Both the position numbers and the translations under genes were made by a program. A DNA stretch of 45,072 bases from Archangiaceae bacterium (GTDB lineage: Bacteria; Myxococcota; Myxococcia; Myxococcales; Myxococcaceae). The stretch covers positions 1-45,072 of the forward strand of contig JAACJQ010000125.1 in assembly GCA_016879935.1 (NCBI GenBank). Direction: 5' to 3'. A model generated the notes under the pieces. That model worked only from the letters and a program-made list of their open reading frames with translations. It made no database searches and was not told the DNA's origin. How positions within the stretch are numbered: position 1 is the first letter of the stretch; the number at the start of each line of letters is the position of its first letter. Shown here piece by piece: positions 1 to 9,013 of the stretch.

Positions 1-1
1 C

Positions 2-691
2 CAGAAGCAGTGGATCACCAACGGCGAGTACGCCGATCAGTTCTCGCTCTTCTGCACGACCGACCCCGCGAAGAAGCACAAGGGCATCATGTGCCTCGTG
101 GTGCAGGGCCGCCCCAAGGGCCTCACCGTCGGCAAGCACGAGAACAAGATGGGCCAGCGCGCCTCGAACACCGTCACGCTCACGTTCGAAGACGTGAAGG
201 TGCCGGTCGAGAACCGCATCGGCCAGGAGGGCGAGGGCTTTCTCATCGCCATGAACACCCTCGACAACTCGCGCCCGCTCACGGCCATGTTCGCCGTCGG
301 CAACGCCCGCGCGGCGATGGAGCACGCCATCGACTACGCGAAGCAGCGCCAGCAGTTCGGCAAGCCCATCGCCGACTTCCAGGGCATTCAGTTCATGCTC
401 GCCGACATGGCCAGCGAGATTCACGCTGCCCGTCTGCTCACGTACGAGAGCGCGTGGAAGCTCGACGCCGGTGAGCGCAACACGCTCGTGTCGAGCTACG
501 CCAAGCGCTTCGCCGCCGACATGGCCATGAAGGCCACCACCGACGCCGTGCAGATCTTCGGCGGCTACGGCTACTCGCGCGAGTACCCCGTCGAGAAGCT
601 CATGCGCGACGCGAAGCTCATTCAAATCTACGAGGGCACCAGCCAGGTGCAGCGCCTCGTCATCGCACGCGAGCTGCTCAAGGGCGTCTGA
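2..691 (+). CDS. Acyl-CoA dehydrogenase, C-terminal part (5' end outside window)
   Basis: The reading frame is open from the first bases, so the gene starts upstream; about 229 C-terminal residues are present. The family oxidises acyl-CoA to the 2,3-enoyl-CoA with FAD and hands electrons to ETF. Visible are the middle beta-domain (QKQWITNGEYAD, then VPVENRIGQEGEGF), the C-terminal helical domain (QRQQFGKPIADFQGIQF), the FAD-contact stretch QIFGGYGYSREYP and the motif IYEGTSQ, whose Glu is the catalytic base in short/medium-chain enzymes of the butyryl-CoA dehydrogenase type. The stop is followed at 867 by etfB and 1709 by etfA, encoding its electron acceptor, so co-function in fatty-acid or branched-chain acyl-CoA oxidation is very likely. 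Chain-length specificity cannot be read from this part. Confidence 0.95.
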   Translation, partial: QKQWITNGEYADQFSLFCTTDPAKKHKGIMCLVVQGRPKGLTVGKHENKMGQRASNTVTLTFEDVKVPVENRIGQEGEGFLIAMNTLDNSRPLTAMFAVGNARAAMEHAIDYAKQRQQFGKPIADFQGIQFMLADMASEIHAARLLTYESAWKLDAGERNTLVSSYAKRFAADMAMKATTDAVQIFGGYGYSREYPVEKLMRDAKLIQIYEGTSQVQRLVIARELLKGV

Positions 692-866
692 CGTCAGCGA
701 AGCGCACGTGATGGGTGCGACCGCGCGCGCTCATCACCACTTCGGCCATTTCCCCTTGCCGGGCCTCTCGTTGACCCCTAAATCAACGAGCGCCGCATCG
801 CGTCATGCGATGCCCCGGCAGTGTTTTCACCTTCGTTCACACGGGGCCACTGGAGGGCCCGACACC

Positions 867-1673
867 ATGCCAATCAAGATCCTCGTCACCGCCAAGCGGG
901 TCGAAGACTACGAGTCGAAGATCAAAGTGAACCCTGCGGGGAACGGCATTCTCCCCGACGGGCTCAAGTACAAGATCAACCCCTTCGACGAGATCGGCGT
1001 GGAAGAGGCGCTCCGGCTGGTCGCCAAGCACGGCGGCGGCGAGGTGGTGGTCGTCTCGGTCGGCACGAAAGACGTTCACGAGCAGCTGCGTCACGCGCTC
1101 GCCATGGGCGCCACCAAGGCCGTCTGGGTGAACCACACGGGCCCGCTCGACCAGATGATGATCGCTGGCTGTCTGCAGAAGATCATCGAGAAGGAAAAGC
1201 CCGACATGGCCATTCTCGGCAAGCAGGCCATCGACGACGACCAGAACCAGGTCGGCCAGTACCTCGCCGAGTGGCTTGGCTGGTCGCAGGCCACGTTCGC
1301 CTCGAAGGAGGAGTCGCTCGAGTCGGAGGCCGAGAAGTCGAAGACGCCCGCGCTCAAGCTGTCGGCCGACATGAAGTCGCTCACCGCCATTCGTGAAGTC
1401 GACGGCGGCCTCGAGACGCTCGAGTGCACCATGCCGTGCCTCGTCACCACCGACCTGCGCCTCAACCAGCCGCGCTACGCGTCGCTGCCCGGCATCATGA
1501 AGGCGAAGTCGAAGCCCATCGAGGAGCACACGCCCGCCTCGCTCGGCGTCAGCGCCACCTCCAACATCACCATCACGAAGATGGAGCACCCGCCCGCCCG
1601 CAAGGCCGGCATCAAGGTGCCCGACATCGCCGCGCTCGTGGACAAGCTGAAGACCGAAGCCAAGGTCATCTGA
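867..1673 (+). CDS. etfB: Electron transfer flavoprotein subunit beta
   Basis: This is the beta subunit (268 residues) of the soluble ETF heterodimer, which carries electrons from acyl-CoA dehydrogenases to ETF-quinone oxidoreductase. The N-terminus MPIKILVTAKRVEDY and the stretch KINPFDEIGVEEALRL are family hallmarks, and the AMP-binding region and C-terminal arm that wraps the alpha subunit follow. An open frame extends upstream to 708, but I chose the ATG at 867 because it gives the usual family N-terminus and is preceded by a Shine-Dalgarno-like GGAGGG at about 852-857. etfA starts 35 bp downstream and the acyl-CoA dehydrogenase ends 175 bp upstream, so this is a classic acyl-CoA dehydrogenase/ETF cluster. 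Confidence 0.96.
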   Translation: MPIKILVTAKRVEDYESKIKVNPAGNGILPDGLKYKINPFDEIGVEEALRLVAKHGGGEVVVVSVGTKDVHEQLRHALAMGATKAVWVNHTGPLDQMMIAGCLQKIIEKEKPDMAILGKQAIDDDQNQVGQYLAEWLGWSQATFASKEESLESEAEKSKTPALKLSADMKSLTAIREVDGGLETLECTMPCLVTTDLRLNQPRYASLPGIMKAKSKPIEEHTPASLGVSATSNITITKMEHPPARKAGIKVPDIAALVDKLKTEAKVI

Positions 1674-1708
1674 CCCTTCGACACTGAAAGAGAAAAGGAA
1701 CTCACACC

Positions 1709-2677
<969 letters not shown>

Positions 2678-2702
2678 CCGTCACTCAGCTCGGTGGTTCA
2701 CG

Positions 2703-2747
2703 CGGGCGGGTCGCTCCAGCGCTGGAGTGCCCCGCCCGACGTGTTTT
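2703..2747 (+). terminator. Hairpin terminator after etfA
   Basis: A perfect 8-bp outer stem (2703-2710 with 2731-2738, C/G only) encloses an inner stem-loop formed by the palindromic 2714-2727. Four T residues follow at 2744-2747 after a 5-base gap. It sits between etfA and ftsE, where a transcription break is expected. The short, slightly displaced T run makes efficiency uncertain; it could also act as a 5' leader structure for ftsE. Confidence 0.65.
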
Positions 2748-2785
2748 CGCAGTGTCCATCGCTCTCGGGTACGATCTCGCCCGCG

Positions 2786-3484
2786 ATGATTCAGATGTTC
2801 CACGTCACCAAGGCGTACCCAGGCGACCCGCCGGTGCTGGTGGACATCAACCTCGACATCGAGAAGGGCGAGTTCGTCTTTCTCACCGGGCCCTCAGGCG
2901 CCGGCAAGTCGACGCTGCTCAAGCTCATGTTCCTCGCCGAGCGGGCGAGCCGTGGGCAGGTGCTCCTGGCTGGCCGCAACGTCGCGCGCCTGCGCGAGTC
3001 GGGCATTCCGTTTCTGCGCCGGAACATCGGCGTCGTCTTCCAGGACTTCAAGCTGCTGCCGACGCGCACCGTCGCCGAGAACGTGGGCTTCACCCTCGAC
3101 GTGCTGGGTACCCCACGAGACGAGGTGCGCGATCGCAGCCTCAAGATGCTCCGACGCGTGGGGCTCGAGCACAAAGCCGACGTCTCGCCGCTGAAGCTGT
3201 CGGGTGGTGAGCAACAGCGCGTCTCGCTCGCGCGCGCGCTCGTGAACGACCCGGCCCTGCTGCTCGCCGACGAACCCACCGGCAACCTCGACCCCGCGTT
3301 GACGGTGGAGATCATGGATCTGCTCACGGACGTGAACGCGCGCGGCACCACGGTGGTGGTGGCCACGCACGACGCGACGCTCATCGAGCGCTACCAGAAA
3401 CGCACGCTGCGGCTCGAGAAGGGCACCATGGTCGCCGACGAACGCGGCGCCAAGGCCGCGCGGTTGATGTCCCAGTCCGCATGA
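2786..3484 (+). CDS. ftsE: Cell division ATP-binding protein FtsE
   Basis: This is the cytoplasmic ABC-type ATPase (232 residues) of the FtsEX complex, which uses ATP binding to control periplasmic peptidoglycan hydrolysis at the septum. Visible are Walker A GPSGAGKS (about 35-42), the Q-loop around VVFQDF (84-89), the signature LSGGEQQRV (138-146), Walker [11 protein letters not shown] (157-166) and the H-loop ATHD. The frame is open upstream to 2693, but the ATG at 2786 gives the standard start ([13 protein letters not shown]); no clear ribosome-binding site precedes it. The end overlaps ftsX by 4 bases (ATGA), indicating translational coupling and an ftsE-ftsX-envC operon. Confidence 0.96.
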   Translation: MIQMFHVTKAYPGDPPVLVDINLDIEKGEFVFLTGPSGAGKSTLLKLMFLAERASRGQVLLAGRNVARLRESGIPFLRRNIGVVFQDFKLLPTRTVAENVGFTLDVLGTPRDEVRDRSLKMLRRVGLEHKADVSPLKLSGGEQQRVSLARALVNDPALLLADEPTGNLDPALTVEIMDLLTDVNARGTTVVVATHDATLIERYQKRTLRLEKGTMVADERGAKAARLMSQSA

Positions 3485-4380
3485 GCGCTCCGGCGAAGCT
3501 CGCGTACTTCGTGCGTACCGCCGTGGGGAGCATCGTTCGCTCGCCCTTCGTGCACGTCATCGCGGTCGCGAGCCTGATGCTGTCGTTGGTCGGCTTCGGC
3601 GTCGCCCGCATCGCGCGCACGCAGCTCGATGCGCTCGTCGACTCGCTCGGTGGTGAGGTCGAGCTGACGGTCTACCTGACCGAAGACGCCGCGCCCGAGC
3701 GCGTGACCGAGTTGGAGCTCGCTCTCACGCAGCGCACCGGCGGCCAGGTTCATCGTGTCTCGCCTGCAGAGGCCCTCGGGCGGCTGGTGACGCAGCTCGG
3801 AGAAGACGGGAAGGGCCTCACCGAGCTCTCCGACAACCCGCTCCCCTGGAGCCTCGAGGTCCGGCTCCCCAAAGCTGCCCGTGATGCGCAGGCACTGGCC
3901 GAGCTCGCGAAGCGCACCCGCGCGCTGCCCTTCGTCACCGGCGTCGACTACGGCGAAGAGGCGCTCGAGCGGCTGACGTTGATCGCCCGCGCGCTCGAGA
4001 TCGCGAGCCTCATCGTCTTCTCTCTCGTCTTCCTCACGGCCGTGATCGTCGTGTCGGCGACGCTGCAGCTGGCCATCTTCGCGAGGCGCGAGGAGATCGA
4101 GATTCAGAAGCTCGTGGGCGCGACCGATCGGTTCGTGCGCGTGCCGTTCCTGCTCGAAGGGTTGCTCCAGGGCGTCATCGCCGCAGCCCTCGCGTTGGCC
4201 GCGGTGTACGGGCTGGTGCGGTGGCTTCAGTCGGGTGACGGCGGGCTGCTCGCCTTCGCGCGCCTCGACGGAAAGCTGCTCGTCGACTGGCCGCGGCTGT
4301 CGGGGGAGCTGTTCGGCATCGGCTGCGGCCTCGGGCTCCTCGGCAGCTTCATCGCGGTGCGTCGCTTCACGAGGGTCTGA
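3481..4380 (+). CDS. ftsX: Cell division protein FtsX (permease-like)
   Basis: This inner-membrane partner of FtsE (299 residues) relays ATPase conformational changes to an EnvC/PcsB-type activator in the periplasm; it is not thought to be a transporter. Four membrane segments fit the family topology: about 24-44, 173-198, 223-248 and 276-293. A large extracytoplasmic domain (about 45-170) lies between the first two and is the expected activator-binding site. The cytoplasmic stretch ARREEIEIQKLVGATDRFVR (201-220) is a characteristic FtsX loop. It starts inside the ftsE stop (ATGA), and the EnvC-like gene begins 3 bp after its own stop, so the three proteins are made from one message. Confidence 0.95.
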   Translation: MSAPAKLAYFVRTAVGSIVRSPFVHVIAVASLMLSLVGFGVARIARTQLDALVDSLGGEVELTVYLTEDAAPERVTELELALTQRTGGQVHRVSPAEALGRLVTQLGEDGKGLTELSDNPLPWSLEVRLPKAARDAQALAELAKRTRALPFVTGVDYGEEALERLTLIARALEIASLIVFSLVFLTAVIVVSATLQLAIFARREEIEIQKLVGATDRFVRVPFLLEGLLQGVIAAALALAAVYGLVRWLQSGDGGLLAFARLDGKLLVDWPRLSGELFGIGCGLGLLGSFIAVRRFTRV

Positions 4381-4383
4381 CCC

Positions 4384-5493
4384 ATGCTCGCGCTCTGCCT
4401 CGCGCTCGCGCTGACGGCCTCGCCCGAGGAGCTCGCGGAGGAGCGCGCCGAGCTGCAGGAGCGCCTCGACGCCGAGAAGAAGGCCTTCGACACCATCGGC
4501 TCCGAGAAGAAAGAGCTGCTCACCATGCTCGACACGCTCGAGCGCCTGTCTCGAGACTCCACCCAGCGCGTGAGCTCGCTCGAGAAGCAGCGGCAACGGC
4601 TCGAGCGCCAACGCGCCGAGCTGACGGTCGAGCTCGAGAAGAACGGCAGGGCGGTGAAGGAGCAGCAACGGTTGCTCGCCCCGCGCTTGCTGCTGCTGTA
4701 CCGCCTGCAGAAACGCGACGCGCTCGGGTTTCTGCTGCAGGCCGACGACTTCTCGACGCTCATCAAGCGGCAGCGCGCCGTGGGCACGCTCGTCGCCTCC
4801 GATGCCCGCGCGCTCGACGACCTGAGCACGCTCACGAAGTACCAGGCGCTGGTGACGCGGCGGCTCGAGCGGCTGGAGCAGACTCAGGAGCGCTATCTGC
4901 GCGCGCTGCGCACCGAGCAGGCCGTCGGCCAGGCGCGGCTCTCGCGGTTCTCCGATCTGCTGGCCTCGCTCGGTGCCGAACAGAACCGCATGAGCCGCGT
5001 CATCGCCGAGCTGGAGGCGAGCGAGAAGGAGCTCTCGGCGATGGTGGGCGACCTGACGCCCGCGCAGCACCAGGGCTTTCGCGCACGAAAGGGCCAGCTC
5101 CCCTTTCCCGCGAAGGGCGTCGTCGAGGTCGGCTTCGGCAAGGTCGTGAACCCGCGCTTCAACACCGTCACCGTGCAGAAGGGCATCGACCTGCGCGCGG
5201 CCCTGGGCTCCAGCGTCGCGTCGGTCGGCACCGGCACCATCGCCTTCGCCGGCTGGCTCAAGGGCTACGGCAACCTCGTCATCGTCGACCACGGGTCGGG
5301 CTACCACTCGCTCTATGCCCACCTCGCCGAGGTGCAGGTCGAGGTCGGCAACGAGGTGCAGGAGGCCGAGACCATCGGCACCGTCGGCGACACCGGCAGC
5401 CTCAAGGGCTCGTACCTGTATTTCGAGATTCGCAAGCAGGGGCAGGCGATCGATCCGCTCCCGTGGCTCAAGGGTGAAGACGAGACCCCATGA
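4384..5493 (+). CDS. EnvC-like murein hydrolase activator (degenerate LytM/M23 domain)
   Basis: A 369-residue exported protein, directly after ftsX. It has a short signal peptide (MLALCLALALTAS), a long Glu/Arg/Leu-rich coiled coil (about 15-235) and a C-terminal LytM (M23) domain (about 240-369). The metal ligands of active M23 peptidases are missing: the usual first His is Lys266 and the final HxH motif is Tyr344-Leu-Tyr346. This is the pattern of E. coli EnvC, which has no hydrolase activity itself but activates AmiA/AmiB amidases under FtsEX control. Coiled coil, dead LytM domain and operon position agree, so an FtsEX-regulated amidase activator in the periplasm is the firm reading. The symbol is left empty because orthology to EnvC proper cannot be tested here. 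Confidence 0.92.
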   Translation: MLALCLALALTASPEELAEERAELQERLDAEKKAFDTIGSEKKELLTMLDTLERLSRDSTQRVSSLEKQRQRLERQRAELTVELEKNGRAVKEQQRLLAPRLLLLYRLQKRDALGFLLQADDFSTLIKRQRAVGTLVASDARALDDLSTLTKYQALVTRRLERLEQTQERYLRALRTEQAVGQARLSRFSDLLASLGAEQNRMSRVIAELEASEKELSAMVGDLTPAQHQGFRARKGQLPFPAKGVVEVGFGKVVNPRFNTVTVQKGIDLRAALGSSVASVGTGTIAFAGWLKGYGNLVIVDHGSGYHSLYAHLAEVQVEVGNEVQEAETIGTVGDTGSLKGSYLYFEIRKQGQAIDPLPWLKGEDETP

Positions 5494-5625
5494 AGCGGCT
5501 GCTGGCGTTGCCTCGACGTGTTCCGGCTGCTGCGTCGTCGCCAACCCCGACGGTCTGACGGGCTGCGACGCCGGTACGACGGACGTCGACTGCTGGAGCG
5601 GCGTTTCCCGCTGACGGCGGCTGAC
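5490..5625 (+). other. Short coupled reading frame / possible gene remnant downstream of the envC-like gene
   Basis: An ATG at 5490 overlaps the upstream stop as ATGA and opens a 22-codon frame (MKRLLALPRRV...) ending near 5558. It resembles the beginning of a signal peptide that goes nowhere. In another frame up to 5614 the same DNA reads as a short Cys-rich stretch (CSGCCVVANPDG, then DCWSG). A decayed gene once following envC is possible, but so is chance. No convincing terminator is visible before the convergent aldolase gene. Confidence 0.2.
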
Positions 5626-6297
5626 TCAGCTCTTCTTCGGCTTCGGGCCCAGGCCCGCCTTCGCCCGCGCTTCGAGAAGCTTCGAGAGCTCGGTCGACGG
5701 CAGCGCCGGCACCGCGCCGAGTCCACGCGCGATGGAGAGGATCTTCGCGTAGTGCTCGACCAGCTCCATGCGGAGCAACGCCTGCTCGAGCGAGGCGCCG
5801 AGGGTGAGCGCGCCGTTGCCCGACAGCAGCATCGCGTCGACTTTGCCGGCCGCGGCTTCGACCGCCTTCACCAGCTCGGGCGTCTTCGGCATGAGCCGCG
5901 GCACCGTGGGAATCGAGTCACCCAGCGAGACGGCGATCTCCGGCATCGCGACAGGAGACAGCTCGAGGCCGACCAACCCGAAGGCCGTCGCGTGAGGAGG
6001 GTGCGCGTGCAGCACGACCTCGACCTCGGGTCGCGCCCGATACGCCGCGAGGTGCAGCTCGAGCTCCGAGAAAGGCTTGCGCCGCCCTTCGAGGACCTTG
6101 CCCGTGAGGTCGACGACGATCAGCATCGAGTCGTCGACGTCGATTTTCGAGACGGCGGTGGGCGTGATGAGCAGCCGCTCTCCCGTGAGCCGCACCGAGA
6201 CGTTGCCGTCGTGGTTGGCGACCCAGCCCATCTGATGCAGGCGACGGGAGACGGCGACGAGCTCGGCGCGCAGCCTGGGCAGCGGAGGCGACGGCAT
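5626..6297 (-). CDS. Class II aldolase/adducin-family protein (microcompartment-associated)
   Basis: A 223-residue protein of the FucA/RhaD/AraD class II aldolase fold, a zinc enzyme family that cleaves or forms sugar-phosphate C-C bonds or epimerises them. Visible are the substrate loop NHDGNVSVRL (28-37), the acidic residue in FSELELH (Glu78) and the metal pair LHAHPPHATAF (His97, His99). The usual third metal ligand, in a conserved Asn-His-Gly, is here Gly160-Asn161-Gly162, so the site is altered or completed differently. The start overlaps the stop of the adjacent BMC-P gene (TGATG), tying it to two microcompartment pentamer genes. Class II aldolases of this kind act inside fucose/rhamnose-type microcompartments; that role here is an inference. 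Confidence 0.85.
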   Translation of the reverse strand: MPSPPLPRLRAELVAVSRRLHQMGWVANHDGNVSVRLTGERLLITPTAVSKIDVDDSMLIVVDLTGKVLEGRRKPFSELELHLAAYRARPEVEVVLHAHPPHATAFGLVGLELSPVAMPEIAVSLGDSIPTVPRLMPKTPELVKAVEAAAGKVDAMLLSGNGALTLGASLEQALLRMELVEHYAKILSIARGLGAVPALPSTELSKLLEARAKAGLGPKPKKS

Positions 6298-6575
6298 CAG
6301 CTGGCTCCGACGCTCACCTGATCGACGACGCCGACGATGAGGTGCCGCACGGCCGCCATCTTGTCTTTCAGGATCTGGCGAACGCCGTTGCCTTCACCGA
6401 GCACCAGCACCAGGTCGCCCTTGCCCGCAGACGAGGTGTCGTCCATTGCGATGAACGAGTTCCCGATCTCCTTCAGCGCCTCGTCGACCGGCTGCACCAC
6501 GAGCAGCTTGCGGCCATTGAAGACCGGCAGCTTCTCGGTACACACGACGGTTCCGAGCACGCGGCAGAGGTTCAC
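6297..6575 (-). CDS. BMC-P shell pentamer protein (EutN/CcmL family), copy 1
   Basis: A 92-residue protein starting at GTG 6575 (the frame is open further upstream, but this start places the family core at the N-terminus and forms a 4-base GTGA overlap with the preceding gene). Family features: start NLCRVLGTVVCTEK, then GRKLLVVQPVD, a Gly-rich segment ending DLVLVLGEGNGVRQ and the C-terminal HLIVGVVDQV. EutN/CcmL proteins form pentamers that cap the vertices of bacterial microcompartments such as carboxysomes. It is coupled on both sides, to the second BMC-P gene and to the aldolase. No BMC-H or BMC-T gene lies in the window. Confidence 0.88.
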   Translation of the reverse strand: MNLCRVLGTVVCTEKLPVFNGRKLLVVQPVDEALKEIGNSFIAMDDTSSAGKGDLVLVLGEGNGVRQILKDKMAAVRHLIVGVVDQVSVGAS

Positions 6576-6835
6576 GTGTCCACCTCGTCGACGAGGCCGA
6601 CGATGGCGCTGTCGACCGGCACGAACCAGGGATCGCATGCGAGCGCCGCTTCACGGCTGCCTTCGAGCATCACGAGCGAGCCGGGGCTGGCCGACGCACG
6701 ATCGACCGCGACTTCGGCGGGCCCGTACGGCTTCTTCGCGTGGTTGACGGGCTGCACGACGAGAAACCGGGCGCCTTCGAGCCCGGCGACCCGTTTGGTG
6801 CAGACGACCGTTCCGATGACGACGCCGAGGTGCAT
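6572..6835 (-). CDS. BMC-P shell pentamer protein (EutN/CcmL family), copy 2
   Basis: An 87-residue protein (ATG at 6835; an alternative upstream ATG at 6874 would add 13 basic residues that do not fit the family). It begins MHLGVVIGTVVCTKR, followed by ARFLVVQPVN, a variable middle and the C-terminal SAIVGLVDEVDT, the same pattern as its neighbour. The two copies are clearly paralogous but diverged in the loop between the strands, as expected for distinct vertex proteins. It lies 51 bp after the GltJ-like gene on the same strand and is followed by a GTGA overlap, so all four genes may be one transcript. Confidence 0.88.
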   Translation of the reverse strand: MHLGVVIGTVVCTKRVAGLEGARFLVVQPVNHAKKPYGPAEVAVDRASASPGSLVMLEGSREAALACDPWFVPVDSAIVGLVDEVDT

Positions 6836-6886
6836 GCGGGCGCGCACTGTGGAACGCGCGAACCGCCGATGCAACGGTTTCTCAGC

Positions 6887-8584
6887 TCACATGCTGACGC
6901 CGACTTTGAGCGGCACTTCGATGTCGCTCTCTCCGTCGGAGGCCGGGAACACGATGCGCTTGCCCGACTGCATGATGCAGGCGCCCCAATCGCTGCCCTC
7001 GTGCTGCTTGGGCTTGATGGTGGCGCTCTTCACCGTCCCCGAGGAGCCGACCGTGAGGACGACGGTGATGGCACCAACCTGCAGGTTCGGGTTCCGGCGC
7101 AGGGCGTTCTCGATGCAGAGGTTGAAGCCCTTCACGTTGTCGGCCACGACTTTGGCGGCGACGTCGTCTTTCAAGCCCGAGGTGGCGACCGCGTTCGGCC
7201 CCTTCTCACGGTCGCGCGGCCCCTTGGTCGTCTTGTTCGGGTCGTCGAGCATGGCGTAGTCGGCAGCCATCTTCGGGTCGACGGGCCTCGGCGGCGGGTC
7301 GTCGTCGGGCACCGCGACGGTGCCTGCGCCCGTGTTGGCGGCGAGCGCGCGGGCCTTGGCGGCTGCGAGGGCGGCGAGGCGCTCCTTCTCGCGCTGCTCG
7401 GCCTCCTGTTTCCGCTTCTTGGCGTCGCCCGTGAGAATGTCCTTCAGGCCGGTGACGCCGCCAGCAGAGAAGAAGCTCTCTTGCACTTCCTGGCCGTCTT
7501 CCGTCGTGCGCGTCACCTTCGGCAGCTCGACGACCTTGAAGGTCGAGAGCAGGTAGAGCACCGCCGTCGGCAGGCCGATGAGGCTCAACGCGAAGAGGGC
7601 GATCTTCCACGGTGGGTTGCGCTTGTTGACGCCGGCCTGCGCGATGAAGAACTTGGTCGCTTCTCCGGGAGGCGGCAGTTCGGCGTCGCTCGCCTCACCG
7701 AGCGCAGCGAACGGGTCGACCTCTCCCGACTTCGGCTGCGACGACTGCTGCGACGGCGTCTCGATGAGCCCGCTGGGGCCACTGCCCGGCACGTGCTCGG
7801 GCTGCGAGATGTCGCCGAAGAGATCGTTGAGCGGCTGCTCGGCCTTCGCTTCGGCTGCCTGCGGAGCTGGCTCGGGCTGAGGCTCAGGAGCGGGCTGAGG
7901 CTGCGCAACCTGTTGCGGGCGGCTGACGCCGGAGGGGCGCGTCGCGGCCGGCATCGGCTCGGTGCCCAGCTGACTCGAAGGCAGCGGGTCGGCGACGTTG
8001 CCACCGCGCGGCTTCGTCACCTCGGGCGACGGCATCTCGTTGGCGACGGCGACGTCTTTGCGGGCGACGGCCTGCGAGTTGCGGGTGACGGGCTTGCTGA
8101 CGCCCGACGGGCTCGACGAGGGAGCCGCGCTGCCGTTCGAGCCGGCGAAGATGGAGCTCACCTCGGGAAGATCGGAGGCGCGCTTCCAATCGCCCATGCC
8201 CGCCTTCCACAGGTAGGTGCGCAGGGTGACTTCGCCCGCGGCGACCTTGCCCATGAGCGTCTTCACGTCGAACGGGCCCTGTTGAACGCCGGCGATCATC
8301 GCGTGCCATTGCGCGCTCATGTCGAGCGCGGGCATCGCTTTGGTCGCTTCGTCTTCCCAGGGGCTGCGCGTGGGCTGTTGCACCGCGGCGATCGCGACGG
8401 CTCCGCTTGCGCGTGAGGCGTGCGGCGGGCTCGAGGTCGCGCCACCGCCCACTGACGCTTGTGCAACGTCGATGGAGATGAGGCTCTGGCACTGCTTACA
8501 GCGGATTTTGACAGACGCCTTCCCAGCGACCTTGTCGTCGGAGAGGACGTACTTCTTTCCGCAGTTGGTACAGGAGACGTTCAC
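6887..8584 (-). CDS. GltJ/AgmX-like envelope protein: Zn ribbon, GYF, membrane segment, TonB-like C-terminus
   Basis: A 565-residue protein when started at GTG 8584, which puts the Zn ribbon at the N-terminus as usual; an ATG at 8659 would add 25 residues. Order of parts: MJ0042-type Zn ribbon (Cys5, Cys8, Cys29, Cys32); a GYF-like domain from Trp in WHAMIAGVQQGPFD (about 91-147); a long Pro/Ala/Gln-rich linker; one membrane segment (about 327-350); a second Lys/Ala/Pro linker; and a C-terminal AgmX/PglI-type TonB-like domain (about 472-565) with two Cys and the end FPASDGESDIEVPLK. Myxococcus GltJ (AgmX), part of the gliding/envelope Glt complex, has this layout. Several paralogues exist in such genomes, so involvement in motility is not certain. 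The cytoplasmic N-terminus and periplasmic C-terminus suggest signalling across the envelope. Confidence 0.82.
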   Translation of the reverse strand: MNVSCTNCGKKYVLSDDKVAGKASVKIRCKQCQSLISIDVAQASVGGGATSSPPHASRASGAVAIAAVQQPTRSPWEDEATKAMPALDMSAQWHAMIAGVQQGPFDVKTLMGKVAAGEVTLRTYLWKAGMGDWKRASDLPEVSSIFAGSNGSAAPSSSPSGVSKPVTRNSQAVARKDVAVANEMPSPEVTKPRGGNVADPLPSSQLGTEPMPAATRPSGVSRPQQVAQPQPAPEPQPEPAPQAAEAKAEQPLNDLFGDISQPEHVPGSGPSGLIETPSQQSSQPKSGEVDPFAALGEASDAELPPPGEATKFFIAQAGVNKRNPPWKIALFALSLIGLPTAVLYLLSTFKVVELPKVTRTTEDGQEVQESFFSAGGVTGLKDILTGDAKKRKQEAEQREKERLAALAAAKARALAANTGAGTVAVPDDDPPPRPVDPKMAADYAMLDDPNKTTKGPRDREKGPNAVATSGLKDDVAAKVVADNVKGFNLCIENALRRNPNLQVGAITVVLTVGSSGTVKSATIKPKQHEGSDWGACIMQSGKRIVFPASDGESDIEVPLKVGVSM

Positions 8585-8710
8585 GGGTCGAGCCGGCCCT
8601 TTGAGGATAACGCGCACCAGCCTAACGCGGCCATCGTTGACATGGAACCATCGCGACACTAGGCAGCGCGACTCATTTTTGAGTTCCCAACGAGGGGATC
8701 GGACTCCGCC
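8585..8710. promoter_or_regulatory. Divergent intergenic region between GltJ-like and FYDLN genes
   Basis: This 126-bp gap separates a minus-strand and a plus-strand gene and must hold at least one promoter for each. A small A/T-rich inverted repeat (ACTCA at 8671-8675, TGAGT at 8680-8684, TTTT loop) lies 27 bp before the plus-strand ATG. I cannot assign -35/-10 boxes with confidence. Confidence 0.4.
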
Positions 8711-8983
8711 ATGGCCGCGAAAGATTTCGGTACCAAGTTCGTTTGCTTCAAGTGCAGCACGAAGTTCTACGACATGAAGAAGCCCGACCCGATCTGCCCG
8801 AAGTGTGGAGCGGATCAGCGCGAGGCGACCGCGACCAAGGCTTCCGAAGGTCGCCGGAGCCGTCTGTCGGCTGCCCCGAAGATCATCGAGCCGGTCGAGC
8901 CTGTGGAAGGGGCTGAACCCGCTGCCGACGACGAAGAAGTGGAAGTGGAAGCCGACGAAGAGATCGCCGCCGACGAAGACTGA
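8711..8983 (+). CDS. FYDLN-type acidic Zn-ribbon protein (TIGR02300-like)
   Basis: A 90-residue protein with a Zn ribbon (Cys12, Cys15, Cys29, Cys32) around the signature [17 protein letters not shown], close to the FYDLN consensus of TIGR02300. The second half is almost entirely Glu/Asp/Ala ([16 protein letters not shown]) and surely disordered. The family is small, widespread in Proteobacteria and Myxococcota, and has no agreed function. The start ATG fits the family N-terminus ([12 protein letters not shown]). It is transcribed away from the GltJ-like gene, whose Zn ribbon is of a different type, and it stands alone, followed by a non-coding stretch before rnpB. Confidence 0.85.
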   Translation: MAAKDFGTKFVCFKCSTKFYDMKKPDPICPKCGADQREATATKASEGRRSRLSAAPKIIEPVEPVEGAEPAADDEEVEVEADEEIAADED

Positions 8984-9013
8984 GTTCCAGTCGCAGCGGC
9001 CCGGCCCGCCTGC

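Noticed and set aside
4384-5493. Active M23 endopeptidase
   Set aside because: The zinc ligands are replaced by Lys266 and Tyr344/Tyr346, which fits an EnvC-type activator instead.
3391-5544. 717-codon minus-strand frame antisense to ftsX and the EnvC-like gene
   Set aside because: It is a shadow of strongly supported plus-strand genes in high-GC DNA; it reads as Arg/Leu/Glu/Gln-rich noise with no family features.
6740-8416. 558-codon plus-strand frame antisense to the GltJ-like gene
   Set aside because: The minus-strand product has a Zn ribbon, GYF domain, membrane segment and TonB-like domain in sensible order; the plus frame has none.
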